NCBI GenBank assembly: GCA_964400495.1
Contig: CAYNTS010000042.1
Location: forward strand, 1-18,277
DNA from: CAYNTS01 sp964400495
GTDB lineage: Bacteria > Fidelibacterota > Marinisomatia > SCGC-AAA003-L08 > D37C17
Length of the DNA: 18,277 bases
Reading direction: 5' to 3'
The position numbers and the translations under genes are program-made. Each line of letters opens with the position of its first letter. Positions within the stretch are counted from its first letter, which is position 1. Below the pieces are notes generated by a model, which saw only the letters and a program-made list of their open reading frames with translations, was not told the DNA's origin and made no database searches. Shown here in pieces: positions 8,270 to 15,202 of the stretch.

Positions 8270-11200
8270 TTATTTTATTAAAACAACTTTTTGCGAAGTT
8301 GTAAAGCTTGGTGTGGACCCTCCTGAAAAACTTTGGTGGGCATGCATATTCACTAAATACACACCCGAAGAATACTTCTCAGCATTCCAAGTGGTATTAA
8401 ATCGCCCTGCTTGAACCGTACCAGAAACTAAGTCTTCGAGTTTTCGACCGGCAAGGTCATAAACAGAAATGGTAATGTGGGATTCTTCAGGGATTTCATA
8501 CGAAATATTAGTTATTGGATTAAATGGATTGGGATAAATACTGGTTAATCCAAAATCTGTTGGGAATACATCCTGAGTAGTTACATCATCTCCAATAGTA
8601 GGGGTTGGAACGGTACCTTGAATAAAGGACATGGTAATTCCAAAGTCATCTTCAGGATAATCCAATATAAGTTTTTCTGTAATTTGTGCTTTTGTTTGAC
8701 CACTTCTGTATAAACCGTTTGTTTTCTCAGCGATAATCCATTCTTCAAAAAGATGCTTTGGAGATAGTTCACTTTGTGGATATAATCCTTCAAGTAGCAG
8801 GATTTGCTCGAGTGCTTCTTCATAATTACCAAAATCTATTAATTGAGTAATTTGGTGGGTAGAAGCATATTTAAACGAAATTGTACTGGGGTAATCTTGT
8901 ATAATTTGATCAAGTAATGTTACTAAATCAGCTTTACGATTCATTTTGGTATATGTTCTTACTAAGCCTGCAATTGCCCATTTAACAATTTCAGCATCAG
9001 GGTCTTCCATAACAAGCGCAACATACTGAGAAGCGGCTAATATATAATCTTCCAATGCTTCATTATTGATAGCATTATGAACCAAATTATTGAAATTATC
9101 ACCTGAAATAGTTGGGTCGGTTATCACATCACCAAATACAGTAGGCGTTCCAGAATCACAGAGGTTGTTTTGGTCATTTTGCCAATGGTTCTTCTGGGCA
9201 TAAATGGGATATTGTGTATTTTCACTATATACATCCCAGATATTATCACCCAGCCTATTATATCCTTCAAAGGCAGTTAACCCCTCGGCATAAATTCCTA
9301 ACCACGGCATACCTGAATTATAGACACGAACACCTACATCATTACCATCAAATAAATTGTTTTGACTCTCACAATCTGCTCCACTGGTAAAGAGATAGGG
9401 TTCACTGCCAAATGAGACTCTTAGACCATCTCCATTATTAGTAAATACATTCCCTTTTAAAATAGGGATAGAACGATAACCAGATAGCATTCCTGTAAGG
9501 TCGTTATTTTCGAAAATACAATTTTCTATTGTTGGCATGGCTACAGGGTAGGTCATAGAAACGGTTATGAGTCCTGCATCATTATTACTGAAAGTACAAT
9601 AGTTAAATTGAGGTCGACCCTCTACTGCAAGGACAAAACTATTATTGTTAAATGTGCAATTGGTGAAGGTTGTTTCATCTGTTTGATTCCACAGTTCAAT
9701 ACGGTCTGCATTTTCTATTGCAACATGATTAAAAGTTAGCTTGCTTCCCTCCTTTGCGATTATATCATAATCACCAGATTCAGATGTAAATACAACTTCC
9801 TCACCGTATTCACCATTGATGATGAGTTCGCCATAGACTATAATCGAAGAATTTTCACCAAAATTGAGTTGAGAGCTTTTATTTAGTATTAATGTAGAAT
9901 TTTCACTGACAATAATATCAGAATATATGTTAACAGTGGTATTTTCACTAATTTGAGTTGGTGTTTCAGTATTAATTTCCCAATCTACATATAAGTTTAA
10001 TTCAGCTGTACTTATATGTGAAAATACAATATTGGAACCAACATTTTCACCATTAATTAAAAATTCTTGTTGATTAAATACCCATGCTGCATATTCATTG
10101 TTGGAATTATTAGCTATACCAATATATTCATATTTATAACCGTTGGGAAAATATTCCCCGTTGTTATCAATTTCATTTAACTGGGTAGATTCTATAGGAA
10201 ATGATTCCCCACCATCAAATGAAATGTTTATATATGTTTCAACTGAAGTTGATCCTATATCATATTCGTTATGAATTAATGTAAGTTTTCCATTATTATC
10301 AAACGACACCCAAGGTAACAATTTGTTTGAGCTGTTTTCATTCAATACATCATGGTAAATAGTGTTCCAGCTTTCTCCTTGATCATCTGAAATTTTCAAC
10401 ATTATTCCCAGTACTTCATCACCATAATCATCGGTAGACAAAAAGGAAATAGCTCCTACAATGCGATCTAATTCCTTGGAATATGCAGGAGCAAGAAATG
10501 AAAATTCTGTCATACCTAATGGGTAAAATTGATTTGGTCTTGAGCTTATTAAATCATAATTAATAATCTCAGTTGATTGCCATATACCCTCATTTGTTTT
10601 TTTTCTATAACAAAATTGTACCTCACCATTAGCTGAAATATCCACATTATATCTACCAAAAAAACAAAATATATTATCATTTTTGTCAATGATGACATTT
10701 GGCCAAAAATTATAGGTAAATCCGGGATGATTGTCCACCAAGAATGGATCTGAAAATGTTTCGTTTAAAACATCTACTTTTGTAATATAAATATTTCCAT
10801 TAGCATCTACCCACGTGACATATAATAGATTATCTCTTGATATTGAATTAACATCTGTCGCTAACATGCATTTATCACCATATTCAGATACACGAATTGG
10901 AGTCCAATCAACTACTGGTGAAAAAATATTATTACTATAAGAAATAAATACACCACTATGGGAATTTCCAGCGGGATCATAATATTTTGAAATAGAAGCA
11001 ACACAAAAAGTAGAGTCATTCAAAAAAGCAACAGAGGGGTTTGCATTCCAAGAAGAGTCAGTTACTGTAAAAACAGTTCCCGTACTAATTACATTCCAAT
11101 TACCCATTATATTTTCAAGAGATGCATATTTAACAAATGAGGAATCTGGTTGATTTACATTATCAGAATATAGGTGACGCTCAATCCAACTTACTACTAC

Positions 11201-11350
11201 AAGATTTGAGTTATCAGGATGAACTGTAATTGATGGTTCCATTTCTGTAAATTGAGAACTTCCTAAAGAAATATTTTCTAATAATATCTGCGTGAATGTG
11301 ATATTAACAAATATTAGTATAAGTATTTTATAATAATAATTTTTAATCAT
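8270..11350 (-). CDS. Large secreted T9SS substrate: sialidase-like propeller, beta-helix, C-terminal sorting domain
   Basis: A 1026-aa secreted protein. Residues 1-21 are a signal peptide. Residues about 25-450 look like a BNR/sialidase-type beta-propeller, with Asp-box motifs SDDQGESW and SFDGGESF. Residues about 470-740 carry parallel beta-helix features: serial short strands with repeated phrases such as NCTFNNNSF, YCTFSNNDAG and NCIFENNDLTG. Residues about 765-920 are helical and TPR-like. The last 90 residues, from SIYPNPFNPITNISYEIP to KVVLIK, are a type A T9SS sorting domain (YPNPFNP, then ISVYDLAGRKLEDLV, then SSGVYLV), which directs secretion across the outer membrane and surface attachment. 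No sialidase catalytic set (Arg triad, Tyr/Glu pair) was verified, so enzymatic activity is not claimed. GAGGAAA lies 4 nt before the ATG. It sits 10 nt after the upstream gene. Confidence 0.9.
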   Translation of the reverse strand: MIKNYYYKILILIFVNITFTQILLENISLGSSQFTEMEPSITVHPDNSNLVVVSWIERHLYSDNVNQPDSSFVKYASLENIMGNWNVISTGTVFTVTDSSWNANPSVAFLNDSTFCVASISKYYDPAGNSHSGVFISYSNNIFSPVVDWTPIRVSEYGDKCMLATDVNSISRDNLLYVTWVDANGNIYITKVDVLNETFSDPFLVDNHPGFTYNFWPNVIIDKNDNIFCFFGRYNVDISANGEVQFCYRKKTNEGIWQSTEIINYDLISSRPNQFYPLGMTEFSFLAPAYSKELDRIVGAISFLSTDDYGDEVLGIMLKISDDQGESWNTIYHDVLNENSSNKLLPWVSFDNNGKLTLIHNEYDIGSTSVETYINISFDGGESFPIESTQLNEIDNNGEYFPNGYKYEYIGIANNSNNEYAAWVFNQQEFLINGENVGSNIVFSHISTAELNLYVDWEINTETPTQISENTTVNIYSDIIVSENSTLILNKSSQLNFGENSSIIVYGELIINGEYGEEVVFTSESGDYDIIAKEGSKLTFNHVAIENADRIELWNQTDETTFTNCTFNNNSFVLAVEGRPQFNYCTFSNNDAGLITVSMTYPVAMPTIENCIFENNDLTGMLSGYRSIPILKGNVFTNNGDGLRVSFGSEPYLFTSGADCESQNNLFDGNDVGVRVYNSGMPWLGIYAEGLTAFEGYNRLGDNIWDVYSENTQYPIYAQKNHWQNDQNNLCDSGTPTVFGDVITDPTISGDNFNNLVHNAINNEALEDYILAASQYVALVMEDPDAEIVKWAIAGLVRTYTKMNRKADLVTLLDQIIQDYPSTISFKYASTHQITQLIDFGNYEEALEQILLLEGLYPQSELSPKHLFEEWIIAEKTNGLYRSGQTKAQITEKLILDYPEDDFGITMSFIQGTVPTPTIGDDVTTQDVFPTDFGLTSIYPNPFNPITNISYEIPEESHITISVYDLAGRKLEDLVSGTVQAGRFNTTWNAEKYSSGVYLVNMHAHQSFSGGSTPSFTTSQKVVLIK

Positions 11351-11360
11351 AATTTCCTCT

Positions 11361-12395
11361 TTAATTAATAATTATACTTACTAATAAAACTATATCTAGG
11401 ACATCAATTCCTAAATCTTCATTATAATCTGCCGCCCATAATTGAGCATTATAACTTTCAATTTCTTCTAAAATAATCCCTATACATAGAACTATATCTA
11501 ATACATTAATAATTTCATCAAAATTTAAATCACCTAATAAATTAAGGTTATAAAAATGAGGTCCAATATCATTTTGTGTTCCATCAGGATCTAATGGGGA
11601 ATAGGGGCTCCCCGCATTAATACAGGGAGATTCTAATTGTAATTGGAAATTAAAATTATCTGGATCAATGAATAATGGGTTTGCCTCAAAGATATAAAGG
11701 GGGGGTATAGGAACTGTACTATCAGTTGGTGGTCCACCATTAAAAAAACATGTATAAAATGCCATCCAACCACCCTCTGGACCACTAGATAATCCATCGG
11801 TAATAATAGAATTGTATATCGTTATGTCCGACCACCCTCCAATCTTTACACCCGATCCTATTGGTGATTCATTACCCGAAATAATAGAATCATATAATTT
11901 AGGGTGGGATAACATATCAACATAAATTCCACCACCACTAGCTGTTGCAATATTGTTTACTATAGTACAATTCTTATATTGAGTATTATATCCTGCTAAA
12001 AAACTATAAATTCCAGCCCCGTAATTTGAGAAGCCATTTTTTATTGTAAATCCACTGATAATCAGTGAGTCACCCTGTGTGTATATTCCTCTTCCAAGAC
12101 CCTGGCAATCTATAATGCAATTACTAGGACCAGATTCAGACAATAGAAAAAAAGGCTGATTATTTGTATTAATATTAATTTCATAATTCCCTTCCCCAGT
12201 ATAAACACCATCAAGCACAAGCACTGTATCGCCTGAAACCGAAGCATCAATTCCCTCTTGAATATTTGGGTAATCAGTGGGTACAATAAGTGTTGTTGAG
12301 TAGTTTAGGTTGAAGCAAAGTATGAAGATTAACAGAAGACAAAATCTGAACTCTGAGGTGAATTTTTGTAATAGATTTTCTAAACTTGCATTCAT
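11361..12395 (-). CDS. Secreted right-handed beta-helix protein with C-terminal dockerin-like pair
   Basis: A roughly 344-aa exported protein. The hydrophobic segment near the N-terminus (FRFCLLLIFILCFNL) is a signal peptide or anchor with an unusually long n-region. The body starts VPTDYPNIQEGIDASVSGDT, the classic opening of pectin-lyase-like beta-helix proteins of the DUF1565/NosD sort, followed by strands with ISGFTIKNG and NCTIVNN. The last 59 residues hold two dockerin-like calcium-loop repeats: GDLNFDEIINVLDIV and ADYNEDLGIDVLDIV. The frame is open from a TTG at 12401; I prefer the ATG at 12395, two codons in. Neither start has a good ribosome site, and the upstream HEAT gene ends only 13 nt before, so translational coupling is possible. 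Function unknown; surface display is inferred. Confidence 0.85.
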   Translation of the reverse strand: MNASLENLLQKFTSEFRFCLLLIFILCFNLNYSTTLIVPTDYPNIQEGIDASVSGDTVLVLDGVYTGEGNYEININTNNQPFFLLSESGPSNCIIDCQGLGRGIYTQGDSLIISGFTIKNGFSNYGAGIYSFLAGYNTQYKNCTIVNNIATASGGGIYVDMLSHPKLYDSIISGNESPIGSGVKIGGWSDITIYNSIITDGLSSGPEGGWMAFYTCFFNGGPPTDSTVPIPPLYIFEANPLFIDPDNFNFQLQLESPCINAGSPYSPLDPDGTQNDIGPHFYNLNLLGDLNFDEIINVLDIVLCIGIILEEIESYNAQLWAADYNEDLGIDVLDIVLLVSIIIN

Positions 12396-12408
12396 AAACA
12401 AATATGGT

Positions 12409-13515
12409 TTATTTCAATGCATTCTGCATAGCTATGAATGATGCCATTCTAATTTGGGGTTTGTATTGTTCATATTGCCCCAACTCTGAAACAACATCTA
12501 CAATTTCACTAAAATAAATATAATTTTCTGGAACTTCTAACATAGCAATTATCTCTTCAATAATATTTGGATCATCAAAATTAGCTAGACCCCGAATTGC
12601 TTTAATGCGTAATGCTTTGGGGTACCCTTCTGTTTTTGCAACTTCGAGTAGTGCAGGTTTAATCGCAGGATTTTCAAAATCTTGCAAACTATTCATAAGT
12701 GAATGAAGCATTGCATAATATTGTTTTTTACCTGCTTGATATGATTCTAAAAGTGACAACACCATGCGTTCTTCTTGAATTCCATCCATGACATCTAATG
12801 CAAAATGACGCATTTGTTCATTTGATTCTGCATCACCCATCATTTCAACAAAAAAGTCAACCAATTCTGGTGCATTTTTACGGGATAAAATTTCAACTGC
12901 TCTGTTTCGAGTTCGTACATTAATATCAGAATTTTGTGCAATTTCCATTAAAATTGGGATGCTTCTGTCATCATCCATTGCACCTAGGGTTAGGGTTAAA
13001 AGCTCATTCATTCGGGCATGGTTTGATAAACTTACCTCATATAATTCAACCAATGTTAAGACTTCATCTTCTGATCCATTTTGACCAATTGCATCCACAA
13101 TATTTTCACGGATGGTCATAATTTTATCTTCTGTTTTAGCAAGCCCAGCTACTAAAGCATCTGCAGAAGAGAGCTCTCCTTTATCCACCACAATTTTTAC
13201 CGATTCTAACAGTAAATCCATTTCCAACAAATCCGCAGATTCGACTGATTCAGTCAATGCTTTTATTACATTTGGATGGTTACTCTCAGCCAATACTTTT
13301 AATGATGCCATGCGTACATCGTATGGTTGATTTCTATCTTGGTAAATTTCAATAAGTGTATTGAGTGATTTATGTTTCCCCGATTTAAATAATTGGTGAT
13401 GTTTTTCAACATCTTCCAAAGAATAGGGTGTTTGTTTAATTATCATACTTCCCGATTGGATTGCACATCCACTCATGAAGATTGATATTAGTAACATAAC
13501 TATTAAGTGCTTCAT
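12409..13515 (-). CDS. HEAT-repeat lipoprotein
   Basis: A 368-aa lipoprotein of helical repeats. From the chosen start the N-terminus reads MKHLIVMLLISIFMSGC, a signal with lipobox and Cys17 lipidated. An upstream in-frame ATG at 13527 adds four residues (MGKL) but has no Shine-Dalgarno-like sequence, while GGGA lies about 6 nt before the ATG at 13515. The rest is built of roughly 35-residue paired helices with typical HEAT phrases: YDVRMASLKVLAES, INVRTRNRAVEILS, YPKALRIKAIRGLANFDDPNI. Such proteins serve as protein-binding scaffolds. It lies 42 nt after the lpxH-like gene and just before the beta-helix gene, so it is likely in the same operon. Partner and function cannot be told from sequence. 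Confidence 0.88.
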   Translation of the reverse strand: MKHLIVMLLISIFMSGCAIQSGSMIIKQTPYSLEDVEKHHQLFKSGKHKSLNTLIEIYQDRNQPYDVRMASLKVLAESNHPNVIKALTESVESADLLEMDLLLESVKIVVDKGELSSADALVAGLAKTEDKIMTIRENIVDAIGQNGSEDEVLTLVELYEVSLSNHARMNELLTLTLGAMDDDRSIPILMEIAQNSDINVRTRNRAVEILSRKNAPELVDFFVEMMGDAESNEQMRHFALDVMDGIQEERMVLSLLESYQAGKKQYYAMLHSLMNSLQDFENPAIKPALLEVAKTEGYPKALRIKAIRGLANFDDPNIIEEIIAMLEVPENYIYFSEIVDVVSELGQYEQYKPQIRMASFIAMQNALK

Positions 13516-13557
13516 CAATTTTCCCATTTTAGTTGTGATAAATTAACATTTTCATAC

Positions 13558-14304
13558 TCAAACTAACTCTTTCCAACTCCCTTGCCATAACCCTGATGCA
13601 TCTAACTTGGTCACAGTAAAATTATGTAACCAATCTCCTAAACATACAAGATGTTTTCCATTATTCTCTTCAATTCCTGTATGGTGATAGTGTCCAACCA
13701 TCACAATATCTGAACCATTTTTCCATTCATATTTTGCATAATTATGAATTTCAGCTCCAACTTTTTCATAACGTAGGTGAGGTGTGTTGAATAATAACTT
13801 TTCATCAGTACCAGATACATTTCCTGCTAACCAACACCCCCATTTTGCAGGATATAATTTAAATAAAAATATGCACACATTACTTCGGATTATTTTTTTC
13901 ATGAATCGATAACCCTTATCCCAAGATAAAAGACCATCACCATGGGTAACATGAATTGTTTTCCCCTCGTATTCAAAAATTAAAACACCATCATGAGTAA
14001 TAATTCCACATTCCTCATTCAAATACCCAAAATCCCAATAGTCGTGATTACCAAGCACATAATGAATTTCTACTCCACAATCATTGAGTTCTGATAGTTT
14101 ATTCAGAATATCTGAATAGAATGGTGGAATAACATTGGGGTAATCAAACCAGAAATCAAAAAAATCCCCCCCTATAATTAATGAACCCCCCGTTGATTTT
14201 ATTTTATCAAAAACTAAAAACATTTTGTGTCGGCGTTCTTTTTCGGCTTCGGTTTGGTTCATTTGAAAATGATTATCTGAAATAATATATATTGGGGATT
14301 TCAT
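13558..14304 (-). CDS. lpxH: LpxH-like UDP-2,3-diacylglucosamine diphosphatase (metallophosphoesterase)
   Basis: A 248-aa calcineurin-like metallophosphoesterase. The five metal-binding blocks are in order: Asp10/His12 in SDNHF, Asp47 and Asp50 in GGDFFDFWFD, Asn86-His87-Asp88 in LGNHDYW, His121 in THGDG, and His205/His207 in GHYHH. The GDFFDFWFD block and overall length match the LpxH group, which hydrolyses UDP-2,3-diacylglucosamine to lipid X in lipid A synthesis at the cytoplasmic face of the inner membrane. It is first of the five-gene minus-strand unit, which otherwise encodes exported proteins. No Shine-Dalgarno sequence is obvious before the ATG. A different phosphoesterase substrate is possible because the family is broad; the superfamily assignment is firm, the LpxH function likely. 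Confidence 0.85.
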   Translation of the reverse strand: MKSPIYIISDNHFQMNQTEAEKERRHKMFLVFDKIKSTGGSLIIGGDFFDFWFDYPNVIPPFYSDILNKLSELNDCGVEIHYVLGNHDYWDFGYLNEECGIITHDGVLIFEYEGKTIHVTHGDGLLSWDKGYRFMKKIIRSNVCIFLFKLYPAKWGCWLAGNVSGTDEKLLFNTPHLRYEKVGAEIHNYAKYEWKNGSDIVMVGHYHHTGIEENNGKHLVCLGDWLHNFTVTKLDASGLWQGSWKELV

Positions 14305-14357
14305 CTACTGAAAAATTACACACTAGAATATACATCGTCATAATTGAAAATAATAGT

Positions 14358-14371
14358 TGCGTATTTGCGCA
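14358..14371 (+). promoter_or_regulatory. Upstream operator copy TGCG-N6-CGCA (putative ArsR site 1)
   Basis: TGCG-TATTTG-CGCA is a perfect 4-bp inverted repeat with 6-bp spacer. Its extended flank (TTGCGT...CGCATA) recurs in inverted orientation in the second copy, 30 bp away centre to centre. It lies in the 125-bp divergent spacer between the lpxH-like gene and the Cys-rich/ArsR pair, the natural place for the ArsR protein's own operator. Confidence 0.55.
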
Positions 14372-14387
14372 TATATTATTTAATTTA

Positions 14388-14401
14388 TGCGTGTTGACGC
14401 A
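14388..14401 (+). promoter_or_regulatory. Downstream operator copy TGCG-N6-CGCA (putative ArsR site 2)
   Basis: TGCG-TGTTGA-CGCA is the second copy of the same inverted repeat. It ends two bases before the TATAAT box at 14404-14409, so a bound dimer would cover the -35/-10 spacer and block RNA polymerase. This is the usual position of SmtB/ArsR-family operators. Confidence 0.6.
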
Positions 14402-14403
14402 AT

Positions 14404-14425
14404 TATAATAACTAAACTAAGGAGA
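14404..14425 (+). promoter_or_regulatory. -10 box and ribosome binding site of the Cys-rich/ArsR unit
   Basis: TATAAT at 14404-14409 is a perfect -10 hexamer. The -35 region about 17 bp upstream (TAATTT at 14381-14386) is weak. AAGGAGA at 14419-14425 lies 4 nt before the ATG at 14430 and is the strongest Shine-Dalgarno sequence in the window. If the -10 is used, the leader before the ribosome site is only a few bases. Confidence 0.55.
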
Positions 14426-14429
14426 TAGA

Positions 14430-14681
14430 ATGAGTTGTGAAAATAATAAAACCTGCAAGTATTTGTATGGGTTGTTGGATATAGTAACATTTGTTGGCGG
14501 TGCATATTTGATTAGCATTGGATTATTTGGTGCATGTTGTAATTCCTGTTGTGGACATTTAGCAGTATTTGGATTACCTCTAATTGTTCTTGGGTTTGTT
14601 GTGAGAGCATGGAGAGGTAAATGTTGTTGCTGTTGTTCTTGTTGTACACCTGACGATGATTGCTGTAGCGAATCTAAATAA
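14430..14681 (+). CDS. Small cysteine-rich two-helix membrane protein
   Basis: An 83-aa protein with 15 cysteines (18 percent), not recognised as a named family. Two hydrophobic segments, about residues 12-35 and 44-60, flank a short GACCNSCCGH loop (Cys36, 37, 40, 41). The C-terminal tail after WRGK has five consecutive cysteines (65-69), two more at 71-72, an acidic DDD, and a final pair at 78-79. Cys3 and Cys9 sit at the N-terminus. Both hydrophilic faces of the membrane are therefore cysteine-rich, which suggests soft-metal binding (copper, zinc, cadmium, arsenite) or thiol/sulfur chemistry, but this is inference. It has a strong ribosome site and is followed after 12 nt by an ArsR-family gene; twin palindromes lie at its promoter, so it is probably the regulated target of that repressor. 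Its start is fixed by the Shine-Dalgarno. Confidence 0.85.
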   Translation: MSCENNKTCKYLYGLLDIVTFVGGAYLISIGLFGACCNSCCGHLAVFGLPLIVLGFVVRAWRGKCCCCCSCCTPDDDCCSESK

Positions 14682-14693
14682 TCGGAACTAGTT

Positions 14694-15011
14694 ATGGGAA
14701 GGTGTTGTGGAAATTCAATATTAAAACAATGTAAATCATTTTTGTCTGGGAATTTTTTCAAGGCATTTAGTGATAATAGTAGGTCAGAAATTGTACTTCT
14801 TATTATGGAACATGGGCAAATGACGGTAGGGCAAGTATCAGAAAAAATTGATATTAATCAATCCAATGTATCACGTCATTTGTCCATGATGCATAAATCA
14901 GGGATTATGACTAAAACGAAACAGGGCAGAGAAGTAGTATATGATCTTGATTTTCAATCTATTAAAAACAACCTACATTCTTTTTTAGATGTTTTGAATT
15001 CCTGTTGTTAA
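14694..15011 (+). CDS. ArsR/SmtB-family transcriptional repressor with terminal Cys pairs
   Basis: A 105-aa winged-helix regulator. The core FFKAFSDNSRSEIVLLIMEHGQMTVGQVSEKI, then INQSNVSRHLSMMHKSGIMTKTKQGREVVYDL, is the ArsR/SmtB DNA-binding fold with recognition helix around SNVSRHLSMM and the wing after KQGRE. The usual alpha-3 metal motif ELCVCDL is absent (here MTVGQVSEKI). Instead cysteines sit at both ends: Cys4-Cys5 and Cys13 at the N-terminus, Cys104-Cys105 as the last two residues. In this family, N-terminal and C-terminal cysteines can form inducer sites bridging the dimer, so metal, arsenite or persulfide sensing is plausible; the ligand cannot be told. It is 12 nt downstream of the Cys-rich membrane gene and probably autoregulates through the TGCG-N6-CGCA pair. 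Confidence 0.92.
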   Translation: MGRCCGNSILKQCKSFLSGNFFKAFSDNSRSEIVLLIMEHGQMTVGQVSEKIDINQSNVSRHLSMMHKSGIMTKTKQGREVVYDLDFQSIKNNLHSFLDVLNSCC

Positions 15012-15025
15012 AATATTTTTACAAC
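15004..15025. repeat. AT-rich imperfect palindrome at the end of the arsR-like gene
   Basis: GTTGTTAAAAT and ATTTTTACAAC form a near-perfect 11+11 palindrome with two mismatched pairs, spanning the stop codon of the ArsR-family gene. It could form a weak transcript hairpin, but has essentially no loop and no following T-run, so I do not call it a terminator. The rest of the 15026-15202 spacer shows nothing I can assign, apart from the ribosome site AGGAGA before 15203. Confidence 0.3.
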
Positions 15026-15202
15026 CCAGCAACTAGTCCCCAGTATAAAACTTCATTAATAATTATGTAGAATCAACACATAGGTAACTAAAGTTGCATT
15101 ATTTATGAGTCAATGCGTTTACCTCTCAATAATCAGATATTCTGACCAATACGCACTAAATAAGTTGTACATTTTCAACACTTATATACAGGAGATTTAC
15201 AA

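Noticed and set aside
14394..14409. TTGACG...TATAAT as a -35/-10 pair
   Set aside because: The spacer is only 4 bp; TTGACG is part of the operator palindrome rather than a -35 box.
14417..14761. Minus-strand 114-aa frame over the Cys-rich gene
   Set aside because: It is the antisense shadow of the plus-strand genes, giving a Gln/Pro/His-rich peptide from Cys codons, with no ribosome site; the plus-strand frame has a strong one.
15004..15025. Intrinsic terminator after the ArsR-family gene
   Set aside because: The palindrome is AT-rich, has essentially no loop and no T-run after it.
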